Below are positions 24,130 to 37,608 of a DNA stretch of 64,000 nt, piece after piece; within the stretch, counting starts at the first letter, position 1, and each line of letters starts with the position of its first letter. The stretch is taken from the NCBI GenBank assembly GCA_003864495.1, contig PEDN01001358.1, positions 434,001 through 498,000 on the forward strand, in the 5' to 3' direction. The notes below the pieces were generated by a model. That model ran no database searches and was not told the DNA's origin. It saw nothing but the letters and a program-made list of their open reading frames with translations. This DNA is from Nemopilema nomurai. Its lineage: Eukaryota > Cnidaria > Scyphozoa > Rhizostomeae > Rhizostomatidae. The position numbers were made by a program, and so were the translations under genes.

Positions 24130-27100
24130 ATGGAGGACAGGCTCTTACAGACAGAAGAAGCTCAGCAGAACTATTCATCAGGCGACAAGGCGGGCAGTGA
24201 TGGCAGTGGTATCGGAGTGGCGCTATCAGGAGGCGGCATCCGTTCTGCGGCGTTTTCATCTGGCGTCCTCCGGCGTCTCCTACAAAAGAAGGTGCCTGTT
24301 GACCGTCTAAGTTGCGTCTCCGGTGGCGGATACACGGGCAGCGCTTACGTTGAGTGGAAGTATCGCAATGACGGTAAAGACGATCCAATATGGCACGAAC
24401 AGTTCTTCAATCACATGCGACGAAACACGAGCTCGCAATGCAACTGGCAAAACCCGGTGCAAGGGCTGTTCGATTCGGTCTTCCTGGTGTTAATGCTTAT
24501 CTTTGTTGTGTTTCTCATCCCGGCTTTGATCTGGATACCACCGACCTTCCCGCTAGCATATCTGGTCGACTATTTCTTAGGATCTTTATTGCGTTCGGGA
24601 TTCGTCTGTCGAGGGCAGGCCGGGTTTAATACGACACTGGCAAATCAGACGATAGTTCCGATAGACCCGAACAGTCAGCTGATCTGCTATGCATTGAAAG
24701 AGCGGGAATCCGAGGCCCAGGCTATTCTTTACAGCAGTCTGTTCATCGGGATTATACTATTCTACAGCATGTCTAAGATTACAAGCCGACAGATTGAGGA
24801 TCTGTTTCAAGTAGCAACAGCTTTATGTGCAGTGTCTCTTGCCCTAACTTTCCTGCCGTGGTTTTTTGAACTGTACATTGCTTCTGTTCCTTTTTGGTTG
24901 ACGGGTGTCGTGCTTCTCCTAGGGGTTATCCTCTGGATGGGCATTCCCCCGCTTAGGTCCAAGGCTTCCTGGACGATGATCATTTACGTTTACACCTACA
25001 CGATCAAGTACGCAGTGTACAAGAACCCAGTTCTCGGAATCACTTACCACGAGAAGACGTTCCTTATAGTCACGTGGGCTGCTTCTGGGTTGTTGTTGCT
25101 GTCACCGTTTCTTAACATCATCCAAAGGGGCTGCATCCACAGCTTTTACAGGTGAAGATTCTGTATTTATGCTGCTAAACATGTTCTGTCGTTTGATGCA
25201 TAGAACTGTTTCGTTGAAAACAGAAGTGTAATTACTATATTTTAGCTCGTTTCACATCAAAATGAGGAGACAAACTCAAATTGATTTAGGGTAACGATAG
25301 TCATATCGTGTAGACGATTCCAATTGCTCTTGATAATCTCCACAATATTGTTTTATAAAAATTGGTATAGGAATTTTTAAAAGCAGACCTGATACTTTCA
25401 AGAACTTGCATCTCATCTCATGCGAATTGCGATTTGGTGCAATATTGACTAGAAACGGATGAACCATCATCAATTGATTCATGCTTGATGGGTGGGATTA
25501 CGAAATTACTTGGTCATCGTGTAACTATGAACACCCTTCTTCTAAACTGTTCCATGTTGATATTCCTTCAATTTCACACAGGTGCAAACTTCAGAAGGCC
25601 TTCTACACGGCACAGAGTGCAGGCTTTTTGGGTTGTGGCGGGATATCTTGCACTGACTTCTTGATTGTAACATCTACGTACTTGAAAAGTGCATATGACA
25701 CAATCGAAGGCTCAGGAAAAAAAGTCCTGACTTTAAGAGATCTTATCGACGTGCGACCGCAGTACATTTGCAACGTTTTGGTGGATAACTGGATCTACGA
25801 ACATTCCGCGGATCCTGATGTGGCGTATACGGTCCTGACAATCAGCCCGGAACTAATCGAGCGCATAGATGATGACGAATTCAAAGACTTTGACGAAAAC
25901 ATGATTGGTCCATCTGACATCAAACTGTCAGATGCCATGGCAACATCAGGAGCTGTTGTTTCATATCACATGGGAGGATACAAAAACGAGGCAGCACTTG
26001 GAATCCAAATGATGTTTGGTCTCACAATGGGGAAGTCATGGCTTGCAGACAAAAGGCTGACGAAGCACACTCTTCTTGGAGTCGTAAGAAATATACCGTG
26101 TTATTTTTGGCATTAGCCAAGACATTCGGAAAAAAATTTATTTTTGCAGATGATTTTAATTCAAGGTTTCACGGACTGTCAGCACATGTTTAGTTAAATG
26201 CTGCTTTATAGCAGATATAGTTGAGTATGAAGAACAAAGAATATGCTTACAATAATATAAAAACTGAAATCTATGATAATGTTATAGCCATGTCCAAAGG
26301 TTATTACCCAAGGTTTTGTTTATTTCATTTAGAAATCGTTGAAAATCAATCAGCAAACCGATTCATCAATCAACCATTCAATTAATCAGCCATCACAAAT
26401 CAATCGACCAATAAATTAATTATCAATACCAAGAATAAAACAATCAATCAATTTTTTCGTCAATAAAAAATCAATCGATCAGTCAATCATTTATTCGGTC
26501 GGTCAGGAGCCAATTAAAAATCAATCGATCAATCAACCATATATTCGATCAGTCAAGAGCCAATCAATCGATCAATCATTGATCAACTTTCACGTTTTAG
26601 GTCGCACCTTACTTGATTCAAGTCCTGCTGATTTCCCCACTGTTGCTGGTTCCGCTGACAGATCAGTTAGCGATCATTCCAGGTAGGACCAGCTACGTGC
26701 TCATGGGAATCTTCATCGGGTTTCTAATGCTGATAATCATCATATCACTGATCCCGACAGGACGGAGCAGGACGAGCAAACTGGAAATATTTGTCAGGTT
26801 AGATTCCGCTTTCACGGTCCGGACTTGTATAATCCCGGCATTGGCTATATTCAGCTGGCCAGGGAAATTGAGTGTTGGCAGGCAAACATTTTCAGGAAAG
26901 TTTACATTTGCGTTCAAGCAAGACTTAAAGAGCACTGGCTTTCGTTCAAGCTAGACAGAAATGTCTAAACTAGGATAACATTTTCAACTTTCTTTTCTAT
27001 GACACCTGTTGCTTGAAAAGATTGCATTGTCAAACATTTGCAGACAGATAATTATAGGATAGATATCGATCTACAAAATCGTAAAGCCAGTGCTTAGAAT

Positions 27101-27952
27101 CATAGGAGGTGTATTGAAAGAAAAGACGGTAAGAGATCTCCTAGCTCCGTACAATCTATCGTTTAGAGCTTCTCTGATAAATTGAACTGCAACTGTTTTA
27201 GATGGTGCATTGTAAACATTTACCAAGTTCGGTTCTTGCGGGAGACGCTGATGGTCAACAACGTGGGCGAAGTTCCACCGCCAATATTGTATCTGAGTGA
27301 CGGCGGCCATGTTGAAAATCTCGGTCTTCTGGCACTGTTGAAGCAGCGAGCGAAGAAGATCATAATAGCCGACGGCGGAATGAAGCCGAGCAATGAACTA
27401 GCTGGCGTGGATCTTCTTCATTCGCTGGAAATGGCGCGAAAGAAGCTTCGTTGTTCCTTCAGCGGTGTGGATGGCCGCGACATTCATGAAGATATTCGCG
27501 ACAAACTCGTCGAGCCAACATTCCAGAAGTACCCCCGGCATTACAAATTCAAGGTGCAATATTATGAGAAGAACGAGGCGAGTGGGGAGACGAAGCAAGT
27601 TGGCGAGGGGGACATCTTGCTGCTGATACCAAGGCACCCGTCTGAAGGTCTTGAAACAGAGGTTGAAAACAGCTGGGATGAATACGAGGCTGACACAGGT
27701 GTCCAGATAAAAAAGAGGCGATGGGGCAAAGGCCCGATTCTATCGAATAACGATGCTGACAGGTTGACGGGGGCGTTCTGCGAGTGCTGTCACTTCGCAT
27801 GTTGCATGTCGTGCTGTATGCCTCTTTTCGGTCGATTCCCTCAACACAGCACAGCGAACCAGTTCTTCACGCCGGCCATGTTCAGTGCATACCACAGGGA
27901 GGGCTACAGGGCCTTACTCGAAAGCCAGTTGGACGAATTTTTGACAACATAA
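24130..27952 (+). CDS. Patatin-like phospholipase with membrane-spanning insertion (823 aa)
   Basis: Four exons: 24130-25151, 25582-26083, 26601-26797 and 27202-27952, with phases that join exactly to an 823-residue protein. The patatin fold is shown by the oxyanion loop LSGGGIRS (residues 32-39), the nucleophile motif CVSGGGY with Ser64, and the DGG motif with Asp607 (LYLSDGGHVENLGL), giving the expected Ser-Asp dyad for lipid acyl hydrolysis. Between them lie several hydrophobic helices (about residues 115-150, 200-335 and again 515-560) and a soluble stretch with LSDAMATSGAVVSYHMG, which resembles the conserved core of bacterial patatin-like proteins. Near the C-terminus CECCHFACCMSCC (767-779) is a likely palmitoylation cluster. 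The start ATG is the first in frame before the patatin domain. It is probably a multi-pass membrane lipase; the substrate is unknown. It is not one of the familiar PNPLA1-9 layouts I recognise. Confidence 0.85.
26340..26596. repeat. AATC/GATC degenerate simple repeat in phospholipase intron 2
   Basis: Repeated CAATCAATCGATC-type tetramers, with a larger unit of about 70 bp containing ATATTCG.TC.GTCA.GAGCCAAT, lead up to the acceptor of exon 26601. They end only a few bases from the splice site. Confidence 0.8.
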
Positions 27953-28863
27953 CTACGAAATGTGATTTTGATTTTTTATTATAAAGGGGTATAAAGAATA
28001 TTGCACTTAAAGTGCTAGAATTAGGTAAGAAATAGTTTTGCATGGACACTGATACATTTTACATTTTTTTACATTTAATCTGGGGATCAAACACTGCATA
28101 ATATCTAGATGAATTGTATACATAGTTTAGAATGTTTTTAGGTATGCACACTTTAGAGTTGCTTTGTGATTTGTATTTTAGTGCTTATTTCATTGTATTC
28201 AGGCAATTACATTAAAAACCTTCCATGTCTTTATTTTGCGCCAAAAGTTCCTAGCCCTATCTTCACTAGATACTGAAAACTAATAGTAACTAAGTATGAT
28301 GCATTTCATTTTGTTTGGTAAGTGGTTTCCGGTGTGCATAGGTATAATCGTTCCTACGAAGAACGTCATCGCAAAAATAGAGGTTTAGTGTTACACAGCT
28401 TCACATATCGAAACTTCTAAAAGCAAATACTTCTTTGCAATGATGACGTAAAAGGACTGGAACGCAACGGGCAACGGAAGAAGCTTTACAGTCACGTGTC
28501 AGTCACGTGCCCAGCTGCATCTTGAGCAAAAATTCAAAAAATTTGTTATCAATTCATACTTTAAAACAAACTATTTTGCATTATATTTCACTTCAGATCA
28601 ATGTTATAAATGCCAGGCTACCCGTGTCGAAAGCGATGGAAATATATTAGCCACGCATTTATTCATATTTACAACAAAACAAGTCTCTTACTCACTACAA
28701 GAGGACTACTGGATTTCAATAACAATGGTTAGCTAAATGCACTATAACTTAAGTTGACTTCTGCATTCACATGTCAATTGAAGAGGTAGATCATTAGTGC
28801 TTGAGAAAAGACTATTGCAACATCAAATGGGCAACAAATCATTGTGTATCTAAACATAATTGA
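27953..28863. other. 3' flank of the phospholipase gene
   Basis: Presumed 3' UTR and convergent intergenic space toward TMEM116. No further gene is recognised. Confidence 0.5.
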
Positions 28864-29243
28864 TACCGTAAATCCTCGAATTAGCCCCCCTGGGGGCTTA
28901 TCTATTTTTGATATTTTTGGCTGGGGGCTTATTCGAGGGTGGGGGGCTTATAAAATTATCTGAAACATGCCACATAAAAAGATAATTTTGAAATTTCTTT
29001 CTTTTCATAATATGAAAAATAATCATAAAGCATAAAGTAACATTTGATTAAATTATTAACAAAAATATAAATTTTTGTTGTAATTCACTTAAATGCCAAA
29101 GGCAACCTCAGGAGTCAAAAATCAACAAATCGAGGGGGCTTATTCGAGGGGGGGGAGCTTATTGAAAATTTGTAGTTCTAGGGTGGGGGCTTATTCGAGG
29201 GGGGCTTTTTCGAGGGGGGGGGGGAATTCGAGGATTTACGGTA
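28864..29243. mobile_element. TA-flanked MITE with G-rich interior (about 380 bp)
   Basis: The left end TACCGTAAATCCTCGAATT is mirrored by AATTCGAGGATTTACGGTA at the right end, a 19-bp inverted repeat bounded by TA, as in Tc1/mariner-type MITEs. The interior carries repeated GGGGGCTTATTCGAGG segments and long G runs. It has no coding capacity. It lies between the convergent phospholipase and TMEM116 genes, just past the latter's stop codon. Confidence 0.8.
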
Positions 29244-29445
29244 TGTGTCCAATGGCATGCTCATCTTATTTGTACAATAATCTTAAGTTGACGCTAACAG
29301 AGGTTACGCTTAGGTGATCAAAAGAAAACATTTTTGTTCTGTTACACCAAAGACTAACGGCATTCATAAGTTGTATTTATGGGTTTATGGTCTTACAGAA
29401 AAAGATGATCTTGAATTAGCGATGAAAATCAAATTGAGTCGATAG

Positions 29446-32400
29446 CTACGAAGAGTTTTGGTCGCCTGACCCCATTAACGATGTTGTGGGTGATTCCAGA
29501 GTTCCATAGTTATTGGTTATAGACAACCAACGACGAGATTCGCGCACGACCGCATCCCGGAAGTTCTTTCGGCTCCACCCGTAAACAAGGCTGTTGAGAA
29601 ACCCTTGCAGTGGTGCTGATAGCGTCTAACGGAAACAAGATCATTTATTATAGGGGAGACACTGGGAATAAGTGAGCGAGGTAGAAGCAGTAGCTTGGAA
29701 GATTTGGCACTCTAAAGAGTGGTGACTTTTGCATAACTGGCGAAGTGACGTCATCTTAAAAGTTGAATGAACATGGAGACGAGAGGCTCGAAACATTTGG
29801 GGAGTTGAACACAAGAACGATACTTTTTTGATAAAATTTGGTATTATCAAACCATGAGTATCAGTTGAGAACTGTTGCTTACAAAAATGATCGTGGTAAG
29901 GTTAATGACGTCATACTGGCAGGACATTGTAAAATATAAGTGGAGGCCTTAAAGACATTTAGAGATATCGTGGTGGGCTGACAGTGGGCAAATAAATTAA
30001 ATTCAGAATCTGGTGAAAGACAATTTGTAGATTATTGGGTGGCCGACATGCGAGTGAAAGAAACAGAAACTCTTTCGAGTGCAATGTTGAGAGAAAACCA
30101 TTTTTTTGAGACCTAATACCTTAAAAACAACTGATATTTTGCGGTTATATAAGAAATGAGCCTTCGTGTCATGTCAAATCTTAATGTGATTCATGACCTG
30201 TCAGTGATCGACAAAGGCGGGTTATTAAGGAAACCTCCGTTTATCAAAATGGCAACAAACCGTGCCAATGTCATTCTTTAGTGAAAGAATGGTATCGCTG
30301 GTATCAATAAGAAGCTTAACTTAATAAAGCACCTTATCAATTTAATAAGTTGAGAAAACTTACAGAGAGCGTAATTTAGTTTCGTTTACAACCATCGTTA
30401 TCAACTTCACATGAAAAGTCAAAGAGCTATAAAGATTACCTGAACAACATAGAGGCCAAAGTATTTGACCAATACTGGCTCGGTTGAATCCTGTCCAATC
30501 TTCAGCCTGAGAGATGCTAAAACTAAAGCTGCAAGGAAATATGTAGATTAAAACTTGAGTTACGACAAAAAAGCTATATTGCTACCTCTAACAAAAATTT
30601 TCGGAAAAAGTACATACCAGACATTTGCGAGTCAAGTAGCTCAGCAAAATTAGTTTTCCAGAAAATTTCTACTGCAAAATCTTATCAAAATTTCCATCAT
30701 ACATCGAAAAAGATTTTCATATAATATGCTCGTTTTATGCTCTTTGAAGACAGAATAAACAAAATCAGTCTGTCGACATTTGTTAAAGATACAGCAAAAC
30801 CAAAAAACGTACATATATTTATATAACGATCAAATAAAGGTTTATCGAGCAAATGGTAATACGAGAACACGTTTGTAAGAGTGACTCAATAAAATTTTGT
30901 TAGGCTAAAAACATCTAACAGGTTTTTAAATCAAGGCCCGCAAACAGATTCTTGAGGATTAGCACGTGTTGAATATTGACCAAAAGTCAAACTTCTGCAA
31001 AAATACTATCGAACGCATTTGTGCCCCATACTACTGACTGTTTGGGGGGTTTTGACCGATGCAGAAAACAACTTGGTTAACTCCCTTGTTTCAGAAGTAC
31101 AGCAATGCGTTTGCAGGTGGAACTATGAAGAACAAACAGCTATTTGTTCCCGTTCTCACCTGGAGTCCAGCAGTAAATGAAAACGAGGACGTAAGCAGTC
31201 GCTCGCTGTGTCATTGCCTTGATGACCACACGCTGTCTATTCGTGTGAAAGCCTAGTATGAAAAAGAATTTGCTACTATGAACCGTGCTGGAAATGTGAC
31301 ATACTCAAAACTACGAGGCGAAACCAAGCGCCTTGACACAAAAATCCGAATTCGAAAAGTCCGACTTTAAAGAACGCTATCCATAGCATTGAGTCATCGG
31401 CAAATAATACAAAATTATATTATAGATGAACAGATAATTGGATAAGTGAAGGGGACTAAATTGAAAATCCAGAGAAATCATCGCACCTTAAAGTGAAAGG
31501 GGCTTTGTTTCATAATTGTTTCATACTTACAAAGCAGGGTTTGCCGGTACATCCTTAGTGTTGCGGTGTACAAAACCTGAGATGGGAATAAAGATCTCGT
31601 GAACCACCTTCTTCATAGAAGATGCAGAGCGTGTATAACAGTCAAAAAATATCAGAGCCTGATCACATTGGATCTTGAAGATTCCCTAAAGCTGCCTCTA
31701 GCTTCTAAACATACTTATGTCTTATATTTTTAGCAAGGAAGTTGCTAAATCCTTAAAAATAACTAACAGTCTTTATTTTCAATTTATTGATTCGTGCAGA
31801 CCTGAATGGGAAATTTATGCAACATGTATACTTAATATTCAATGCTATTTTTGCAGGGAAAAAATCGAACATTTCTTCTCTCCGAAGAATCAATAACGTA
31901 TTTGATAAATTCAAAGATTAGAAATGATTTTACAAAAAGGAAAATGCAATTTGCTCCCATACGTTGCAAGATTAGCAGAAATCGCCTAGATAGCCACTAC
32001 TTTGAGAAAAAAGGCTATTTGCATTCATATCTATGGCCAATTAATTTTTCATTGAAATTATTAGAGCAAATCGAGATTAGATATGGGTGGGTTGAATTCA
32101 GGCAGTTTCAAAACCGAACAGACATTGATGTGGATGCAAAGAAACAGCAGAACAACTTCAGAACAACAACAGTGACAAGAATGACGTTCAAAGAAATTGA
32201 AATAACGTCCAAGTTGGCATAGTAGATATTGCTTAACATGATTATTTTACTGAGTGTGTTTACTTGGAGTTCAAAGTCCGTCTGATTCTGTCCAAAGTAT
32301 GGACACTGTCCAAAAAATTTTCAGTGAAAACTTACGATGATCGATAGAATAGAAAACAACAGCGTTGCTATCATTAGGACGTAGCCATTGTATTTACCGA

Positions 32401-35400
32401 GCTGATCGCTGGCCTAAAAATGAAAATTCAATTTGAAACAGATCTGGTCATGCGCTAAAGATCTAGTGACAGATATCGTTATCTATGACTAATGTCGTCA
32501 TAAAATACCACAGAAATATTAGCTCAAAACTTATATGACATCCAGACTACGATTATCATCACTTTGTTTGAGGGTTGTCGAAAAATTACACGGCAGGGCT
32601 GTAAAAGTAATTCTGTCCATTTCTGTTCACCGTGACAATGATGGCTATATGTCCATGATGTCCGGACCATGACAGCTAAGTTTTCCGGATTCCATTTTTT
32701 CTCTTGCATTTTTATACACTGCTCTAATCCAGTAAAATAGCAAAAATAACTACTTCACAACAATTACTGAACTCATAATGTGGGGTTTTTCGAAAACAGT
32801 CGATCGAAGACAGTTGGAGCTGATTGGCTCCCTTAAATCAATGAGTGACAGGTGGCTGTAATTTAACCAATCATACACAGCCCTGATGGACATTGACTCA
32901 CCGTTGTCGTGCGAGGAGCGTCGAGCAATATGATACATCTGGGTAAAAATTCATCACTTTTAAAAAATAGTTCCAACCAAATCTATATTGCTCTTTGAAA
33001 TTAAGAGAAATATTAGGATTCTAACAAAAAATACAACCTGCAAAAAAATCATCACAGATGATTACAAAACTCACCATGATTATGCCTATGCTTATATATC
33101 TTGAGGCGAAAATTCAGACTGACAAACAAATAAATGATGAGGTTGGAAAACTAGGTCCTTTGCATTTGAATCATTAGGGGGAGTGTGTGGGCTATTTTTT
33201 ATAAATTTCAAAATTAAGACACTAAAAGGTAATTAGATTTAAACTTGAAAAAAATTGCATTCAAAGTTTGCTGGCATTCGCTAAATCAACAGAAGGGATA
33301 GAGCTGTGTGTTAGACTTTTGCTGTCCAAACCATTTGAGGTAATACTTGGCCATTTTCATAGAATTGCAGAGACAGATTGATAAGCATATCAAGAAGACG
33401 GTTGTTAGCAGCAGATGAATTTGGCATTAGGAAATCATGTGTCTTGGATTGGCATGAAAAGTATAAGCAACAAATGTATCACTCTACTTACCGTTGGCAA
33501 GATGCTTGTTGATGTGTGATTTTAAGAATGAGTGGTATGATCAAAATAATTGGAAGCAGCCTGTGATGAAGTAAATACAAATCTATTATACAAGATCTAG
33601 TTTTAGTCAACATTTGTTTCATATTTTATACACAGAAATATCAACCAGTATTATATTTTACTATAGCTAGAAATAGCAAGACTATTTTTTGCATACTAAA
33701 AGTACTTTTTCGTCTGATACTCCAGAGTAGGCAAACATCAAAAAAGGACCAAAAGCTAACAAAATAAATAGGCCGCTGCAGATTGGAAATACTAGAGGGC
33801 AAATAGAAGAGCATATGAGAGGCAAAATTCGTCAAATCACCATCACTTAATACCTCAAAAGAATTCACAAAATTATAATGTTAGAAGATATCAGCCATTC
33901 TGTAATAAAGTACTTAAGTCGAAACCCTATTCCAAAGCTTTTTCATTGAAAATTTTTCACTTAGTTACAAAGAGAATGTGTTCATTCTATATGTGATAGG
34001 AAACATATTTGATTAACATGTTTATAAATCATTTATGGTCTTGAAGATGGTATACCAGATGATAATTGTATGTGATATGTCAATCTACATAAAAATCACT
34101 AGGAAACAAAATGCAAATATAAGTTAAAAGCTGGCATACCAGCAGACAACATAGGCAATAGACTTGATCTTTTCCAAGTTGGCCCAAGTATTTCCTGATG
34201 ACTAGATGTATTGAAAAGTGAGAGGATAAAAGTTTGATAATAAAAAAGGAGGTGAGCAAATAGAAAAATCCTTAGTTTTAAAAAGTTAATGAAAAAGTGA
34301 GAACAGTTTTTTTTATATATGTGAATACAAATTTATTATACAATATCAATTTGAGTAAACATGTGGCTGTTTAAGATAACTGACACAACAGCCTTATCAA
34401 AAATAGTTTATTGAACATGTAAGCCTAACAGATGAAAAAGAATGCACAAGCTTTTGATTAGCAATGAGGGTTTATTGACATTTGATCTTGAAGTCAAATC
34501 AAAAGAATCAACAGAGTATAAAATCTACTAAAAGGAAGCAATGGAAGTTAAGCTATTGTGACAAGTATTTTGAAGGGAACAAAAATCTACTCCAATTGAG
34601 TCAAACTTAGAGCTATCCATGGCTCAACTATATAAATTTTAGAATTAATAATCAATAAGCAAATTGTTGTTTTGTTATACCCATTACTTCTAGTTAGAGC
34701 TTGATGATAGGATAACACTGCAAATAGGTTTTAAAATCAAAACTGTTTTATAAATATTGAAGTTGGGATGCAATGCTTCCTACTTCTTTGCTAAATGGGG
34801 TACCTGCAATTCTCCAGTGCTATCCAAAAGCACAACCCTTTCTTTTTTCTCCTTCATTCTTAGAAAGACATTCAATGCATAGTTGATAGTCAAAAAGAAG
34901 GTCATCAGATGGATCATCTGTCAGGCAAAAATAAAAAATATTGCATTTACCTGAATTTGTTGAGCTGATCTCAACAAAGATGCAATGAAATAAAAATAGA
35001 CTTCAGAAATATTCAACATAAAATACTCTTTCAAAATTATGGAATTGACCATTGAAGAGTCAATAGCAAAAAAATCAATTGACCTTTTTAAATCAATGTA
35101 TGCAAAGTAGAATGGAAAATGCATAATCATCACTATTTGGTCCATATTCCCCTCTAAAGCCACCTACCATGTATCAATTAGCTAACATTCATTTGACTAA
35201 CAGAGATGTAGGAGAAATAAGCTATTTATTTCAAGTAATAACAGATGATACTAGAGCCACAGATAAATTGTAACGCTGCAGCTTATCAATACCTATGACT
35301 CTGAAACTGGCTTTAGCAAAGAATCAGTCCACTTCTTGAGCATGTGCCACTTTCTTATTATTACACGAGTACACTAAGGGGACAAAAGTATGGAAACGAT

Positions 35401-37562
35401 TGGCCTAGGCAACGTTGAAGCGCAGCTGCAATCTTTTTAGAGGGAGCAGAACAAAGAAACAAAGAATTGCATTTTATAAGGATCAGATGTCAATCATTAG
35501 GGCATGCATAAATTAAACTTTTTAACATAGTTTGAAAATTATTTCGAACCAAATTCATCTTTTTCTCAGTATTTGTGGAGTAGCCACGAGCTTTCCTAAT
35601 GGCGCACATTCTTCGTGGCAGTGAATCTTACAATTTTCTGATGTAATCTTTTGGAATGGCGTGCCAGATTTGGAATAATTTATTGATAAATTGATTCCTT
35701 GATGTTGGAGGATCATGTCTAATGATGTTTGTCATGAATTTTCCATTATGTTTTCAATAATATTAATGTCCGCACTTTGGGCGGGCCAAGGCAACAACAT
35801 CACTTTTCTCTTCTGGAAATAGTTGTGCAACTCTGCACACAGCTCGCTCTCCTCTTTTCAAAAATTTTTTGGTCGTCCACATCTCTCCTTTTTATCCAAA
35901 GAGTCTGTTTGTTTAAATTTTTAAAAATTTTAAAAGCTGCGGATTTGCTGCATCCTATTTGCTTCCCGATTTCAGCAAAGGAAAGTCCAGTAAGTCGCAG
36001 ATGTTTAATTGCAACTTGTTCGCCTCCTGACAATTCACGGACTTTTACTATACTTCTCTTTTCTTAAATTTCTTTGATTTACAAAATCAATGTCGACATT
36101 ATTTGTGATATCTCGTGAAAAGGAGAGTTTGTTTACATTTTTTTATTGTTTTGGTCACATCAAGTTCTATTTTTAAGCCAAAGTAGTCCAAACCATTTTC
36201 AACAGCCGCATACGAAATTTTCAAAGCCATATTTTTAGGCCCTTCGTTTCCATACTTTTGTCCCCTTAGTGTATGTTACTACATCATATGAAGATCACTT
36301 AATGTTACTATTCATGATGAAGAAGTTGGCAAAATGAATGGTATGATTATTATAGCAAATTGACCAATACCTCACAAAGTGCTTGCCATGTGGCACAAAA
36401 GTAACCAATTTCCAGCACTGGAAAGCCTGTGTTTCCATGCTTGAAATGAATGATGGGCCCAGTTATCCAGAACAAGGCAAGCAGTAAGTCTGCTATTGAC
36501 AGGTGAAACAATGAACTAACCTGAAAAAAATGATTTATTTAACAAAATGGTATAGCTCAAAGTTCAAGTAACAACCTTCATAGCTTTGACAAAGGCTACA
36601 GAATGATGCAAGCTATTTCTTGACAACATTATTAATCACAAATTCAAAAACCTTTGCAATTGGATAACATTATTTTCAAATCATAAGCAACTAATTTGGA
36701 TGGCAAAACTGGTGAGAATTTTTATATAAATAGCATTCCCCATTCTCAGTGTTTGATTTGGTGGCTAAGGGGGATAACTTTAGGAAAAGACTTCTACAAC
36801 ACCACTGGTATATGCCATTTGTAAAATGAAAACATAGACTAACATCAAAAAGAAATTGAGTTACTAAAGGGTTAATAATTTGTACCAGGGCTTAAATCAG
36901 GAAAGTAGTAAAAGTCTTTACTTGAGACTTACATCAGGGTTTCTACATATTCTGTTGTAAACAGCAAAGAATATGACAGATCCAGATCCAATTATGCTGA
37001 TAAATACAAGAAGAAAACAAAAAACTAAAAACAAATTTACTGAGCAAAAGGCAATCAACAAGGTTTGTTCTGTTTTAGATCATCAGAGTTATTCAGAAAT
37101 GGGAACACTCTAAATTCAGATCCTCATTTTCATTCTCTCTTAACTTTCTGCACTTTTTGTTTCATGTTTTAAAGTAATTAAGGCAGTAAGTTATGCATTT
37201 TCGTTAAAATAAGCAATGAACTGCTATATTGAATTACTGTCATAAGTATTGTGTTCCAGCATGAGTTATGTAAGGTCTACCTAACATTTGTTGGGGTTCA
37301 TCTGTTTTGTCTATTCATGTAATGGAAAATTGATGGGTCCAACTTGAACAATTTACACCCTTGTTTTAATGACAGGAAAATAATTATAACCCATGCTGCA
37401 TTGCATTTATATGAATGAATCATATCATATTTTGCATTTAAGTTAGTAATCAAAGAAATCATAAGGTCATTTGTAGCAGTTTATCATTCTAAGGCATTTA
37501 TACAAAGTTTTTGCTTACCTCAGTGAAGAAGATATTATGCTCAGAATACCAAGAACTTTGAT
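29446..37562 (-). CDS. TMEM116: TMEM116, seven-helix membrane protein (start unresolved)
   Basis: Minus-strand exons: 37519-37562, 36933-36996, 36371-36520, 34804-34917, 34140-34194, 33492-33560, 32902-32938, 32336-32413, 31531-31576, 30440-30528 and 29446-29625 (stop TAG at 29446). The translation shows GPCR-like helices: IIGSGSVIFFAVYNR, LFHLSIADLLLALFWITGPI, MIHLMTFFLTINYALNVFLR, IKSIAYVVCWLLPIILIIPL, YVLMIATLLFSILSIIVLYT and a last segment ending LNSLVYGW. Order, loop Cys residues (CATWQALC and QRCIILLDAP) and the C-terminal helix match my recollection of TMEM116, an orphan rhodopsin-like protein. Exons 34804 and 34140 do not join in phase, so a small exon (1 mod 3) is probably missing there. 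The initiating exon is not proven. A candidate at 39212-39229 (ATG AAA CGG AAG GCC AAG, then GT) ends in the needed phase. A Tc1-like element lies between it and 37562. Confidence 0.78.
35372..36271 (-). mobile_element. Tc1/mariner element with internally deleted transposase (900 bp)
   Basis: The terminal inverted repeats CACTAAGGGGACAAAAGTAT...GTG are bounded by TA target duplications (35370-35371 and 36272-36273). A minus-strand frame at 35800-36033 encodes the DNA-binding half (EQVAIKHLRLTGLSFAEIGK, then a second helix). Immediately after it the sequence jumps to the end of the catalytic domain: ADINIIENIM (compare DLNPIENLW of Tc1 transposases) and a degraded C-terminal SLPRR motif, in shifted frames. 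The middle of the DDE domain is missing, so it cannot encode an active transposase. It sits in a TMEM116 intron. Confidence 0.85.
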
Positions 37563-37608
37563 CTTAAAGAAACAACAAATATGCATGGGATATCGTTAGT
37601 GTTTAATA

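Noticed and set aside
31842..32222. 126-codon plus-strand frame inside TMEM116
   Set aside because: It lies in an intron between two well-supported TMEM116 exons, has no recognisable domain, and has no paired splice or promoter evidence.
33641..33868. Hydrophobic reading FPICSGLFILLAFGPFL on the minus strand with splice-like ends
   Set aside because: It looked like a transmembrane exon, but exon 34140-34194 joins in phase to 33492-33560 and gives the expected helix 4. This piece has no place in the model.
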